From Nocardia mikamii NBRC 108933 (GTDB taxonomy: Bacteria > Actinomycetota > Actinomycetes > Mycobacteriales > Mycobacteriaceae): a DNA stretch of 64,000 bases. The first letter of the stretch is position 1; every line of letters begins with the position of its first letter. Location of the stretch: positions 372,001 through 436,000 of the forward strand of contig NZ_BDCM01000006.1 in the NCBI RefSeq assembly GCF_001613505.1, given 5' to 3'. Shown here piece after piece: positions 33,987-43,271 of the stretch. The notes under the pieces are model-generated. The model saw nothing but the letters and a program-made list of their open reading frames with translations, was not told the DNA's origin and did not search any database. A program made the translations under genes and the position numbers.

Positions 33987-35087
33987 CTAAGCTTTTTTGC
34001 CGCCAGACGCTAATCCGCTACGGAACTCGACTACATCCCCGTCGTGCATGACGTAGTCCTTACCTTCCATCCGCACCTTGCCCGCGGACTTGGCGGCGGC
34101 CATGGAACCGGCTTCGATCAGATCGTCGTAGGCGACGATTTCGGCCTTGATGAAGCCGCGTTCGAAGTCGGTGTGGATGACGCCGGCTGCCTTGGGGGCG
34201 GTGTCGCCCTGGTGGATGGTCCACGCGCGGGCCTCTTTCGGGCCGGCGGTGAGGTAGGTCTGCAGGCCCAGGGTGTGGAAGCCGGCGCGGGCCAGGGCGT
34301 GGAGGCCGGGCTCGGTTTGGCCGATGGATTCCAGTAGTTCGAGGGCGGACTCCGCGTCCAGCTCCAGAAGTTCGGCTTCCACCTTGGCGTCGAGGAAGAC
34401 CGCATCGGCCGGGGCGACAGCGGCTTTCAGTTCGGCGATGCGGGCCTCGTCGGTCAGCACCGACTCGTCGGCGTTGAAGACGTAGAGGAACGGCTTGGTG
34501 GTGAGCAGCGACAGTTCGCGCAGGAGGTCGGCGTCGATCTTGTCGCGGACCGCGTACAGGGTCTTGCCTTCGTTCAGGAATTCCTGCGCCTGCTTGGCGG
34601 CGTCGGCGACCGGCTTGCGATCCTTTTTGACCTTGGCTTCCTTGTCGAGGCGGACGACCGCCTTCTCGAGGGTCTGCAGGTCGGCGAGGATGAGCTCGGT
34701 TTCGATGACCTCGATATCGCTGAGCGGGTCGACCTTGCCGTCGACGTGGACCACGTCGTCGTCGGCGAAGACGCGGACCACCTGGCAGATGGCGTCGGCT
34801 TCGCGGATGTTGGCGAGGAACTTGTTGCCCAGGCCCGCACCCTCGGAGGCGCCCTTGACGATGCCGGCGATGTCGACGAAGGACACCGTCGCGGGGACGA
34901 TGCGCTCGGAGCCGAAGATCTCGGCGAGCTTGTCCAGCCTCGGGTCGGGCAGCGGCACCACGCCGACGTTCGGCTCGATGGTGGCGAAGGGGTAGTTCGC
35001 CGCGAGCACGTCGTTGCGGGTCAGCGCGTTGAACAGCGTCGACTTTCCGACGTTGGGCAGGCCGACGATACCGAGGGTGAGACTCAC
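33987..35087 (-). CDS. ychF: YchF/Obg-family redox-regulated ATPase
   Basis: 366 residues from GTG 35087. P-loop GLPNVGKST (8-16), switch [11 protein letters not shown]3 DIAG in [21 protein letters not shown], and the atypical G4 NADE (YVFNADES) that gives ATP preference. A coiled-coil insert follows, and a C-terminal TGS-like domain. Corresponds by synteny to Rv1112. It is the first core gene beyond the island on the right, and its 3' end is intact, so the island did not disrupt it. Confidence 0.96.
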   Translation of the reverse strand: MSLTLGIVGLPNVGKSTLFNALTRNDVLAANYPFATIEPNVGVVPLPDPRLDKLAEIFGSERIVPATVSFVDIAGIVKGASEGAGLGNKFLANIREADAICQVVRVFADDDVVHVDGKVDPLSDIEVIETELILADLQTLEKAVVRLDKEAKVKKDRKPVADAAKQAQEFLNEGKTLYAVRDKIDADLLRELSLLTTKPFLYVFNADESVLTDEARIAELKAAVAPADAVFLDAKVEAELLELDAESALELLESIGQTEPGLHALARAGFHTLGLQTYLTAGPKEARAWTIHQGDTAPKAAGVIHTDFERGFIKAEIVAYDDLIEAGSMAAAKSAGKVRMEGKDYVMHDGDVVEFRSGLASGGKKA

Positions 35088-35421
35088 GAGTGCAAGAGTC
35101 TACGCGGCGCCCGTTCGGCGACCGAATCTGCCCAGGTCGCGACCAGTGCATGGAGTACCCCGGCCCGCCGACCCGAGCGAACGCCTCATGGGACGGCCAA
35201 GCCGCGGCCACCACGCCCGTGCGCGCCTCGTCGTCGGTCCGGACGTTCTGCCCCCTGTGCGCGACCGGCCGCTCAGAAGGTGACGGGGAGCGGAGGGCGC
35301 TGTCGATCGCCGCATCCAGAAACGCCGGCGGGTCACGGCGCCGTAGACCTCCACTGCCGCAAGGGATTCGACGCCCACACCGCCGCCGCATACCGTGACG
35401 GCACCCGACTAAGGTCGACTC

Positions 35422-35859
35422 ATGGCGCAGATCCCTCGACTTCCCGGATTGGGCTTGGCCGATGCCGATTGGCTGGTGACCGCGGCCCTGGCGGTCGCCT
35501 CCGAACGCCGATTTCCGCCGCTGGCGGTGGCGGTGACCGATGTGAGCGGCGCGGTGATCGCGCTGCGCCGGGCGGACGGCGGGATGCCGATGACGAGTCG
35601 CCTCGCGGTGGCCAAGGCGCGCACCGCACTCCTGACGCTGCATCCCTCGGGACAGCTTCCGTTGCCGGGTGAGATCGTCGACAGCATTCAGCATCTCTAC
35701 GACGGTGACTACATCCCGTTCGCGGGTGGCGTGCTCGTCACCGAGAACGGTGTGATCCTCGGGGCGGCCGGGGCATCGGGCGCTCATGCGACCCAGGATG
35801 AGGAAGTCGTGCAGGCTGCCGTGGAGCGCTGGCATGAATACCGCTCGCACACAGCCTGA
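35422..35859 (+). CDS. GlcG/HbpS-type protein (first copy)
   Basis: 145 residues with no signal peptide. LAVAVTDVSGAVIALRRADGGMPMTSRLAVAKARTAL and GVILGAAGASGAHATQDEEVVQAAVERW match the GlcG/HbpS fold, where members may bind haem or act in unknown ways. A related protein on the opposite strand follows 15 bp later. Confidence 0.85.
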   Translation: MAQIPRLPGLGLADADWLVTAALAVASERRFPPLAVAVTDVSGAVIALRRADGGMPMTSRLAVAKARTALLTLHPSGQLPLPGEIVDSIQHLYDGDYIPFAGGVLVTENGVILGAAGASGAHATQDEEVVQAAVERWHEYRSHTA

Positions 35860-35874
35860 TTCGTAGCAAAACGC

Positions 35875-36306
35875 TTACGCCGCGTCGGGTGTCGATCGAG
35901 AAGCAGCGAGCCCGAACTCGGCGCATTCGTCGTCCTGTTCGGGCCGCCCACCAGAGACCGCGACCGCGCCGAGCACGACACCGTCGCGACGAATCAGCCG
36001 CGCGCCCGCGCCCGCCACGATCGGTGTCGGCGACAGCTGATCGATGCGGTCGAAGAGGGCGGGCCAAGCCTTCTGGAGTTGCTGCAGTTCACCGCCGTCG
36101 CGATGGAACAGAGCGACGCTGGACGCCTTCGCGGGAGCGATCCGGGCCGAGAGCGGTGGCGCACCGTCCATCCGATCCAGCACTCGCACGTGCCCGCCCT
36201 CGTCCACGACGGCCACGGTCACCCGCGCACCCAAATCCGCAGCGCGACAGCATATCCGAGCACTGATGGCGCGTGCCTCATCCAGCGTGAGCAACATCTT
36301 CTCCAC
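35875..36306 (-). CDS. GlcG/HbpS-type protein (second copy)
   Basis: 143 residues; MLLTLDEARAIS at residue 4 (36297) is an alternative start. Same fold pattern as the preceding gene (VTVAVVDEGGHVRVLDRMDGAPPLSARIAPAKASS, GVVLGAVAVSGGRPEQDDECAEFGL). The two genes converge. It is divergent from a MarR regulator with two dyads between, and so is likely to be its target. Confidence 0.88.
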   Translation of the reverse strand: MEKMLLTLDEARAISARICCRAADLGARVTVAVVDEGGHVRVLDRMDGAPPLSARIAPAKASSVALFHRDGGELQQLQKAWPALFDRIDQLSPTPIVAGAGARLIRRDGVVLGAVAVSGGRPEQDDECAEFGLAASRSTPDAA

Positions 36307-36316
36307 CTCCGATAAT

Positions 36317-36333
36317 CGTTGGCTTAACCAACG
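36317..36333. promoter_or_regulatory. MarR operator 1: CGTTGG-N5-CCAACG
   Basis: Perfect 6-bp dyad 10 bp upstream of the HbpS-like gene. The half-site CGTTGG is repeated in operator 2, with the dyad centres 45 bp apart. Confidence 0.7.
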
Positions 36334-36359
36334 GTTTACGACAGCGACGCTACCCCAAT

Positions 36360-36380
36360 TTCGTTGGACCGTCCAACGAA
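36360..36380. promoter_or_regulatory. MarR operator 2
   Basis: Perfect 10-bp arms (TTCGTTGGAC and its complement) around a single C, 17 bp before the MarR start. It shares CGTTGG-N5-CCAACG with operator 1, giving a clear common site. Confidence 0.75.
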
Positions 36381-36397
36381 TCCACTAGACTTCACGC

Positions 36398-36838
36398 ATG
36401 GACGACACACCCGCACGCCTGCGCGGCAAACCGAGCTGGCTGGTCGGCAAGACCGCGGCGCTCGCCCAGCGACATATCGGAGAAACCATGGCGGCGGCCG
36501 GCGGCCGTGGCTACCACTTCGCGATCCTGGCGGCACTCGACGAGTTCGGCCCCGCCAGCCAAGTGGCGATCGGCCAGCGGTGCCGCATCGACCGCAGCGA
36601 TACGCACGCCATGGTGACCGAGCTAGAGGCGCAGAAATACGTTGCGCGGGAACCGGATCCGAACGACCGGCGCCGCCACCTGATCACCCTCACCGCAGCC
36701 GGCGAGCGGCGACTGCACGAACTGGACGCCGCATTGACCGGCGCCCAGGACGAGATCTTCGGCGGTCTGACGAAGGCGGAGCGCGACCGCCTGGTCACGC
36801 TGCTGACCCGCGTACTGGACCGACACGAGAACGCATAG
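36398..36838 (+). CDS. MarR family transcriptional regulator
   Basis: 146 residues. The winged HTH reads GPASQVAIGQRCRIDRSDTHAMVTELEAQKYVAREPDPNDRRRHLITLTAAGERRL; flanking helices form the dimer interface. The wing DPNDRRRHLITLT is typical. Divergent from the second HbpS-like gene and almost certainly acting on the two dyads between them. Ligand unknown. Confidence 0.92.
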   Translation: MDDTPARLRGKPSWLVGKTAALAQRHIGETMAAAGGRGYHFAILAALDEFGPASQVAIGQRCRIDRSDTHAMVTELEAQKYVAREPDPNDRRRHLITLTAAGERRLHELDAALTGAQDEIFGGLTKAERDRLVTLLTRVLDRHENA

Positions 36839-36902
36839 CAGAACCGGCCGGGCAAGCGAGGCGGCCAGGGGCCGCCGTTCTCGCGAAGGGTGAGCCGCAC
36901 AC

Positions 36903-37517
36903 TCAGGCGCGCGGGTTGCGGCCCAGGTAGCGCAGCAGGGTGTCGACGGCGGTATCGCCGGGCTCGGCATCCAGCACCGCCGCGTACGCGCCCCACTGAC
37001 GCAGCGGTTCGATCAGATCCGTTGCGGCAGTGAGCAAATGGGTGGCCAGGGTGTCGGTGAGCGGGGACGGCCGGCCGGTGGCGATCGCGATATCCCAGGC
37101 GTGGACGGCGGCGTCGAGGGCGGCCATGACGGCGGCGACGGGGGTCGGGAGGGCGCCGTGCGGGAGCGGGGTGGGGACGGTTTCGGCGTCGTCGGCGACG
37201 GTGGCCCAGGCGGTGGCGGTCTGGTCGAGGGCGGCGGAGATCAACTCCGCGCCGGTGCCGTCCAGCGAGCCGGAGGGGGCGAAGGGGTCGTAGGCGGGGC
37301 CGGCGCCCACGCCGAGGGCCGCGGCGAAGGCGAGCTGATCACCGGCGGCGTGCTGGACGACCTGGGTGACCGTCCACTGCGAGCACGGGGTGGGCAGGTC
37401 CCACTGCGCCGCGCCGATTCCGGCCACCGCGTCGGCGAGGGCAAGGTAGGAATCGGCGAGGACGTCACGCCAGACGGGGGCGAGAGCGGCGGCGGGGGCG
37501 AGGGAGGTGGCGTTCAT
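36903..37517 (-). CDS. TIGR03086-type DinB-fold (mycothiol-related metal-binding) protein
   Basis: 204 residues. LADAVAGIGAAQWDLPTPCSQWTVTQVVQHAAGDQLAFAAALG is the conserved metal-site opening (His in VVQH); AALDAAVHAWDIAIATGRP supplies the second His pair. These are relatives of mycothiol-dependent maleylpyruvate isomerase, with unknown individual substrates. Divergent from the second WYL regulator. Confidence 0.85.
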   Translation of the reverse strand: MNATSLAPAAALAPVWRDVLADSYLALADAVAGIGAAQWDLPTPCSQWTVTQVVQHAAGDQLAFAAALGVGAGPAYDPFAPSGSLDGTGAELISAALDQTATAWATVADDAETVPTPLPHGALPTPVAAVMAALDAAVHAWDIAIATGRPSPLTDTLATHLLTAATDLIEPLRQWGAYAAVLDAEPGDTAVDTLLRYLGRNPRA

Positions 37518-37570
37518 CGGAGGGCCTTTCGTTCTTCGTTTTCGGCGTTGAACTCAGACTATTGGGCAAT

Positions 37571-37589
37571 TAGGCTCGATTCCTTCCTA
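37571..37589. promoter_or_regulatory. WYL-regulator operator 2 (TAGGnnCGnTTCCnTCCTA)
   Basis: TAGGCTCGATTCCTTCCTA lies between the DinB-like gene and the second WYL regulator. It matches the site at 15277 at 15 of 19 positions and at the conserved frame TAGGnnCGnTTCCnTCCTA. Confidence 0.68.
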
Positions 37590-37617
37590 ATAATCCGCCG
37601 CCGAAAAGAGCTTCGTT

Positions 37618-38571
37618 GTGACCTCCACCACAACCCGCGTGCTACGCCTGCTGTCACTGTTGCAGGACCGCACCTATACCGGCCGGGAGCTGGCGCAACG
37701 GCTCGATGTCAGCGACCGCACCTTGCGGCAGGACATCGCACGGCTGCGGGAGCTGGGCTACCCCGTCCATGCCGAGCGTGGCGCGGTCGGCGGCTACCGG
37801 ATCGGGCAGGGTAGGACCATGCCGCCGCTACTGCTCGACGACGACGAGGCGGTCGCGGTGGCGGTGGCGATCGGCCTCGCCGAGGACGGGTCCACCGGGA
37901 TCGCGGATATCGATGAGAACGTGGCGCGGGCGCTCGCCAAATTGGAGCGGATTCTGCCGGTTCGGTTGCAGCGCAAGGTGACAGCGCTGCGCACCGCCAC
38001 CGAGATCGGTCCCGCGACGACCGGCTCACGCGAACCCGATGCGCCCGTGCCGGCGCAGACTCTCGCGACCATCGCATCCGCGATTCGCGGCACTCGGGTC
38101 CTGAACGTGGACGGTGGCCGCCTCGAGCCGTATCGGCTGATCAACTGGCAACGCCGCTGGTATCTCGTCGCCTACGATCTCGAAACCCATTGCTGGCGTG
38201 CGCTTCCCGTGGCCGCCGTCGGCAGCGTCGCGACCGGATCCCAGCACTTCGCGGCCCGCACCCTGCCCGACGCCGATCTCGTGGCGTTCGTGCTGCGGGA
38301 AATCGCCACGGCCGGGTGGCGAGTCCACGCCCGCGTCACGGTACTCGCACCGGCCGAGACGGTGATCGCGCGCATCAATCCGGCCGTCGGCGTGGTGGAA
38401 CCCGTCGACGCACAGTCGTGTGTCTTGTATACCGGCGCGGACACGTTGGAGACGATCGCGATCTACCTGAGCATGCTGATGATGGACTTCCGCGTCGACG
38501 GGCCGCCAGAACTCGTGGACCACATCCGGACCCTCGGCCGCCGTTATTCATCGGCTGTTCCGCCCGGCTGA
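37618..38571 (+). CDS. YafY-type HTH/WYL-domain regulator (paralogue 2)
   Basis: 317 residues from GTG 37618. HTH VLRLLSLLQDRTYTGRELAQRLDVSDRTLRQDIARLRELGYPVHAERGAVGGYRIG, then MPPLLLDDDEAVAVAVAIGLAEDG and the WYL segment YRLINWQRRWYLVAYDLETHCWRALPV; C-terminal DFRVDGPPELVDHIRTLGRRY. Closely similar to the gene at 14257 and preceded by the same operator type. Likely controls the divergent DinB-fold gene. Confidence 0.9.
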   Translation: MTSTTTRVLRLLSLLQDRTYTGRELAQRLDVSDRTLRQDIARLRELGYPVHAERGAVGGYRIGQGRTMPPLLLDDDEAVAVAVAIGLAEDGSTGIADIDENVARALAKLERILPVRLQRKVTALRTATEIGPATTGSREPDAPVPAQTLATIASAIRGTRVLNVDGGRLEPYRLINWQRRWYLVAYDLETHCWRALPVAAVGSVATGSQHFAARTLPDADLVAFVLREIATAGWRVHARVTVLAPAETVIARINPAVGVVEPVDAQSCVLYTGADTLETIAIYLSMLMMDFRVDGPPELVDHIRTLGRRYSSAVPPG

Positions 38572-38768
38572 GCCCGAACGCGAGGGATCTGCGCTTCGGC
38601 CTCGGATGTAGGCATGCGGTCCGATGAACAATTCCTGAACGGGGTGCGGATCCCACCGTGGGCTCGCCCGATTCGGCGGGATTCCGCTACCTTGAGTCAG
38701 TTCCACCTGATGTCCGGCCGGAAGCTCCTCTTCGATCGGACCTAGACCAGCACGGGAGAGTAGCTCGC

Positions 38769-41063
38769 ATGGCGACCATCGAATACCTCCGAACCGAGCC
38801 GGAGCTGCCTCCCGTCGGGATCGTCGACCGCCGGCCGATCACGCCCGCCAAGAAGGCGATCTTCGCGGCCATCGCCGTCTTCGGTGCGGTCGCCTGGGCG
38901 ATCCTCGCCGTCGCCCGCGGCGAGAACGTCAACGCGGTATGGATCGTCATCGCGGCGGTGTGCACCTACATCATCGCCTACCAGTTCTACGCCCGGCTGA
39001 TCGAATGGAAGATCACCACACCGCGCGACGACACCGCCACTCCGGCAGAGGAACTGGAGAACGGCACCGACTACATGCCGATGGACCGGCGGGTCCTGTT
39101 CGGCCATCATTTCGCCGCCATCGCCGGCGCCGGTCCGCTGGTCGGGCCGGTCCTGGCTGCGCAGATGGGGTATCTGCCAGGCACGCTGTGGATCGTGATC
39201 GGCGTCGTGCTGGCCGGGGCCGTCCAGGACTATCTGGTGCTGTGGGCATCGGTGAAGCGCCGCGGCCGCAGCCTCGGGCAGATGGCTCGCGACGAGCTCG
39301 GTGTGGTGGGCGGTGTCGCGGCGCTGATCGCGGTACTGGTGATCATGGTGATTCTGCTGGCTGTCCTGGGCATCGTGGTGGTCAACGCGCTCGCCGCGAC
39401 CAAGGGCGCCGACGGGCAACTGCACGGCGGCAGCCCGTGGGGTGTGTTCTCGATTTCGATGACGATTCCGATCGCGCTGCTGATGGGTCTGTACCTGCGC
39501 TACGCGCGGCCGGGCAAGGTCGGCGAGATCTCCGTCGTCGGATTCGTACTGCTGCTGCTCGCCATCGTCTCCGGGCGCTGGGTGTCGGAATCCGGCTGGG
39601 GCCGTGACCTGTTCACCCTCTCGGGCACCACCATCGCGTGGATGCTGATCATCTACGGCTTCGTCGCCTCGGTGCTGCCGGTATGGCTGTTGCTGGCGCC
39701 GCGCGACTATCTGTCGACGTTCATGAAGGTCGGCACCATCGTGCTGCTGGCGCTGGGCGTCGTGATCACCATGCCCGTGCTGCACGCACCCGCGGTCTCC
39801 CAGTTCGCCGGGAACTCCAAGGGTCCGGCGTTCGCGGGCAGCCTCTTCCCGTTCCTGTTCATCACCATCGCCTGCGGTGCGCTGTCCGGATTCCACGCCC
39901 TGGTGTCTTCGGGCACGACGCCGAAGCTGCTCGAAAAGCAGTCGCAGGCACGGATGATCGGCTACGGCGGCATGCTGATGGAGTCGTTCGTCGCGGTGAT
40001 GGCGATCATCGCGGCCAGCATTCTCGACCAGCATCTGTACTTCGCGATGAACACCGGCGGCCTCACCAGCGCACAGGCCGCCGCGGACAAGGTGAACGCC
40101 CTCGGACTCGGCGGGACACCGATCACCGCGAACGAGTTGAACCAGGCCGCCCACGACGTCGGTGAACAGGCGATCTACTCGCGCACCGGCGGCGCGCCCA
40201 CACTCGCCGTCGGCATGGCCGAGGTGATGCACAACTTCATCGGCGGCGCCGCGATGAAGTCGTTCTGGTACCACTTCGCGATCATGTTCGAGGCGCTGTT
40301 CATCCTGACCACCATCGATGCCGGCACCCGCGTCGCGCGCTTCATGCTGTCGGACACGCTCGGCAACCTCGGCGGACCGGCCCGCAAGTTCAAGGATCCG
40401 TCCTGGCGGCCCGGAGCCTGGCTGTGCACCTTCGTCGTGGTCGCCGCCTGGGGTTCGGTGCTGCTGATGGGCGTCACCGATCCGCTCGGCGGTATCTACA
40501 CGCTGTATCCGCTGTTCGGCATCGCCAACCAGTTGCTGGCCGCGGTCGCGCTGACGGTGGTGCTGGTGATCGTGATGAAGAAGAGGCTGTGGAAGTGGGC
40601 CTGGATTCCGGCGTTGCCGCTGATCTGGGACCTCATCGTCACCATGACGGCCTCGTGGCAGAAGATCTTCTCCGGCGACAAGAACATCGGCTACTGGACC
40701 CAGCACCGTATATACAGCGACGCGCGTGACGCCGGAAAGGTGCTCGCGCCGGCCAAGAGCATGGCCGATATGGACAAGGTCGTGCGCAACACGTTCATCC
40801 AGGGCTCACTGTCGATCATCTTCGCGGTGCTGGTGTTGATCGTGGCCGCGGTCGGTGTGATCGTGTGTGTTCAGGCGGTGCGGCGCGGTGGTGGAGCCAC
40901 CACCGAGACTCCGGAAGTGCCCTCGAAGATCTTCGGGCCGTCGGGTTTCCTCACCACCAAGGCCGAGAAGGAGGTGCAGCGCGAATGGGAGGAACTGGAA
41001 CGCACGGGAGCGGTGAAGGCCCCCGGAGCAGCGCACGCGTCGACTCCGGAACCGGCTTCCTAG
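38769..41063 (+). CDS. cstA: Carbon starvation protein A, peptide/pyruvate transporter family
   Basis: 764 residues from ATG 38769 after GGGAGAG. More than a dozen membrane helices; MDRRVLFGHHFAAIAGAGPLVGPVLAAQMGYLPGTLWI is the family signature, followed by GFHALVSSGTTPKLLEKQSQARMIGYGGMLMESFVAVMAI and TTIDAGTRVARFMLSDTLGN. CstA proteins take up peptides or pyruvate when carbon is short. The ybdD-type gene overlaps the 3' end, as in other bacteria where the two are coupled. Confidence 0.95.
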   Translation: MATIEYLRTEPELPPVGIVDRRPITPAKKAIFAAIAVFGAVAWAILAVARGENVNAVWIVIAAVCTYIIAYQFYARLIEWKITTPRDDTATPAEELENGTDYMPMDRRVLFGHHFAAIAGAGPLVGPVLAAQMGYLPGTLWIVIGVVLAGAVQDYLVLWASVKRRGRSLGQMARDELGVVGGVAALIAVLVIMVILLAVLGIVVVNALAATKGADGQLHGGSPWGVFSISMTIPIALLMGLYLRYARPGKVGEISVVGFVLLLLAIVSGRWVSESGWGRDLFTLSGTTIAWMLIIYGFVASVLPVWLLLAPRDYLSTFMKVGTIVLLALGVVITMPVLHAPAVSQFAGNSKGPAFAGSLFPFLFITIACGALSGFHALVSSGTTPKLLEKQSQARMIGYGGMLMESFVAVMAIIAASILDQHLYFAMNTGGLTSAQAAADKVNALGLGGTPITANELNQAAHDVGEQAIYSRTGGAPTLAVGMAEVMHNFIGGAAMKSFWYHFAIMFEALFILTTIDAGTRVARFMLSDTLGNLGGPARKFKDPSWRPGAWLCTFVVVAAWGSVLLMGVTDPLGGIYTLYPLFGIANQLLAAVALTVVLVIVMKKRLWKWAWIPALPLIWDLIVTMTASWQKIFSGDKNIGYWTQHRIYSDARDAGKVLAPAKSMADMDKVVRNTFIQGSLSIIFAVLVLIVAAVGVIVCVQAVRRGGGATTETPEVPSKIFGPSGFLTTKAEKEVQREWEELERTGAVKAPGAAHASTPEPAS

Positions 41064-41353
41064 CAAGCGAATTCGAGGGTTCCGGCGCGGCGGCAGGGGC
41101 CGCGCCCGCTCCGTCCGCCGACACGGATGCGGCGAGAACGCACCGTCGGAGCGTCGCGGTTCTCGGGGCGCCGCTGCGTGCGGTCCGGGCGGGAGCCCGC
41201 TACCTGAACGCGGTGCTCGGCGGGCAGGACTATTCGCGATATGTGGAGCATCTGCGCCGCCGGCACCCCGATCGGCCGATTCCGAGCGAGCGCGAGTACT
41301 GGCGAGAGCGGCACGCGGCGGCCGATCGCCACCCCGGAACCCGGTGTTGCTGA
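40985..41353 (+). CDS. YbdD/YjiX family small protein overlapping cstA
   Basis: 122 residues from ATG 40985, in a different frame and overlapping cstA by 79 bp. A near-perfect AAGGAGG lies at 40968-40974, inside cstA. The conserved part is the C-terminus: LRAVRAGARYLNAVLGGQDYSRYVEHLRRRHPDRPIPSEREYWRERHAA, the YbdD signature. The N-terminal half is low-complexity and may be a lineage-specific extension. Members are always found with cstA and are thought to be needed for transport. Confidence 0.85.
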   Translation: MGGTGTHGSGEGPRSSARVDSGTGFLASEFEGSGAAAGAAPAPSADTDAARTHRRSVAVLGAPLRAVRAGARYLNAVLGGQDYSRYVEHLRRRHPDRPIPSEREYWRERHAAADRHPGTRCC

Positions 41354-41633
41354 GCTCGCCGCGCCGCCGATCGGTGGCGGCCGGGCCGATCGATGGGGCA
41401 GCCGACGGCCGCGATGTTCGCGTGTGATCTGCGACCAACTCCGCACAACTCCTCCGGCGACTCCGGCCGACCCGAAATCCTTGCGACGCTGCGGAATAGG
41501 CCCTTGGCGGCGGTTATACGCAGCCGCTCTCAGTTGAACGATAATTGATAGCGCATGGCTATGTCGCTGAAACGTTGTCCTGCGGGGGTAGTTGTCTGAT
41601 TCCCGCTAGCGCAGGCGGCCTCGGGCTGACAAG

Positions 41634-43271
41634 GTGGACTGCGTGAGTGTGAACGGTCTGGACTTCGAGCGCTGTTATCGAGCGGTGGCCACCCGCGATG
41701 CCCGTTTCGATGGGCAATTCGTCACGGCGGTGCGCACCACCGGAATCTACTGTCGGCCATCGTGTCCTGCTATCACTCCGAAGCGTACGAATGTCACGTT
41801 CCTCCCCACCGCGGCCGCCGCGCAGCAGAACGGATTTCGCGCCTGCCGCCGGTGCCTGCCCGATGCCGCACCCGGCTCACCACTGTGGAATACCCGCGCG
41901 GATCTGGCCGCGCGAGCGATGCGGCTGATCGCCGACGGCGTGATCGAACGCAGCGGCGTCCCCGGCCTGGCCGACAAACTCGGCTATTCGCAACGGCAAC
42001 TGACCCGGGTACTCACCGCCGAACTCGGCGCCGGTCCGCTCGCCCTGGCTCGCGCCCACCGCGCTCACACTGCCCGGCTGCTCATCCAGACCACGCGAAT
42101 GCCCATGTCCGACATCGCCTTCGCGGCCGGTTTCGCCAGCATCCGGCAGTTCAACGACACCGTGCGCGAGGTGTTCGTGGTGAGTCCGACCGTCCTGCGC
42201 GAGGAGGCGCGGCGGTTGCGCGGCGACACACTGCCCGCCACCAACGGCGCCCTCACCCTGCGCCTGCCCTATCGCGAACCGCTCGATGCGAGCTGGCTCG
42301 AATGGTTCCTGTCCGCCCATGCGGTCCCCGGGCTGGAGAGCTGGGAGGACGGCGTCTACACGCGCAGCCTGCGCACCCCGCACGGGCATGCCACGGTGCG
42401 CGCGAGTATCCACCCCGGCCATGTGCGTGCGAGTCTGGCGCTGCACGACATGCGCGATCTGGCGCCGACGGTCGCGCGGATCCGGCATCTGCTCGACCTG
42501 GACGCCGATCCGGTCGGAATCGATGCCGCACTCACCGAGGGCTTCGGACCCGGCGCCCCGGCGATCGGCGCGGGCATCCGCGTGCCCGGGTGCCTGGACG
42601 GCTCGGAGTTGTTGCTGCGCACCATGATCGGACAGCAGATCTCGGTGTCGGCGGCGACCACGCATACCGCCCGCCTCGTCGACGCGCTGGGTGAGAACGT
42701 CAACGGCCCGATGCCGCGACTCTTCCCCACCGCCGAGGCCATCGCCGAACGCGGCGCCGACGTGCTGACCGGCCCGGCCCGGCGGACCGCCTCGATCGTG
42801 GGCGCCGCCCGCGCGCTCGCCTCGGGTGACCTGCGACTGCACGCCGGCCGGACCGCCGCCGACGTACGCCGCGATCTGCTCGCCATCGACGGGGTCGGCC
42901 CGTGGACGGCCGACTACGTGACGATGCGACTGCTCGCCGACCCGGACATCCTGCTGCATACCGATCTCGTGGTCCGGCAGGGCGCGGCCCAGTACGGGAT
43001 CGATCTCACCGATACGTCGCGATGGGCGCCGTGGCGGTCGTATCTGTCGATGCATCTGTGGAAGCGCGCGCTGTCCGAACGCACCGCGGTGGCCGGGGGC
43101 GCGACTGCGCGAGCGGCATCGGCACGCAACGGCGGATATCCCACCGGGCGCGACGACGCCACCCGGCCCGTGCCCGCCCGCGCCGCACTCGACCGTCGTG
43201 GCGACGCCCGTCCCGGAGCCGCGGCCGCCGATGCCGGCCGTCGCACGGCCTATCTGGGCGCGCGCCGATGA
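41634..43271 (+). CDS. Ada-AraC-AlkA fusion: methylphosphotriester sensor with DNA-3-methyladenine glycosylase
   Basis: 545 residues from GTG 41634 (GTG 41643 possible). Ada N-terminal Zn domain with Cys40, Cys44, Cys71, Cys74 (YCRPSC...ACRRC), an AraC-type HTH (about 95-195), and an AlkA glycosylase with the helix-hairpin-helix LLAIDGVGPWTADYVTMRL and catalytic Asp about residue 444 (LLHTDLVVRQG). A basic, low-complexity tail of about 60 residues follows. This fuses alkylation sensing, activation and base excision, as in mycobacterial AlkA. Its stop overlaps the ogt start (ATGA at 43268). Confidence 0.92.
   Translation: MDCVSVNGLDFERCYRAVATRDARFDGQFVTAVRTTGIYCRPSCPAITPKRTNVTFLPTAAAAQQNGFRACRRCLPDAAPGSPLWNTRADLAARAMRLIADGVIERSGVPGLADKLGYSQRQLTRVLTAELGAGPLALARAHRAHTARLLIQTTRMPMSDIAFAAGFASIRQFNDTVREVFVVSPTVLREEARRLRGDTLPATNGALTLRLPYREPLDASWLEWFLSAHAVPGLESWEDGVYTRSLRTPHGHATVRASIHPGHVRASLALHDMRDLAPTVARIRHLLDLDADPVGIDAALTEGFGPGAPAIGAGIRVPGCLDGSELLLRTMIGQQISVSAATTHTARLVDALGENVNGPMPRLFPTAEAIAERGADVLTGPARRTASIVGAARALASGDLRLHAGRTAADVRRDLLAIDGVGPWTADYVTMRLLADPDILLHTDLVVRQGAAQYGIDLTDTSRWAPWRSYLSMHLWKRALSERTAVAGGATARAASARNGGYPTGRDDATRPVPARAALDRRGDARPGAAAADAGRRTAYLGARR

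Noticed and set aside
25684..33995. GGCTCCGC direct repeat as att site
   Set aside because: Only 8 bp are identical, expected by chance in high-GC DNA, and no core with adjoining symmetry is seen.
38742..40706. 654-codon minus-strand open frame opposite cstA
   Set aside because: Antisense shadow of cstA; reads as His/Gln/Arg-rich low complexity with no family signature.
41464..41633. RecA-ND promoter before ada-alkA
   Set aside because: TTGTC occurs twice, but neither copy has the GTG extension or the 8-bp spacing to TAnnnT.
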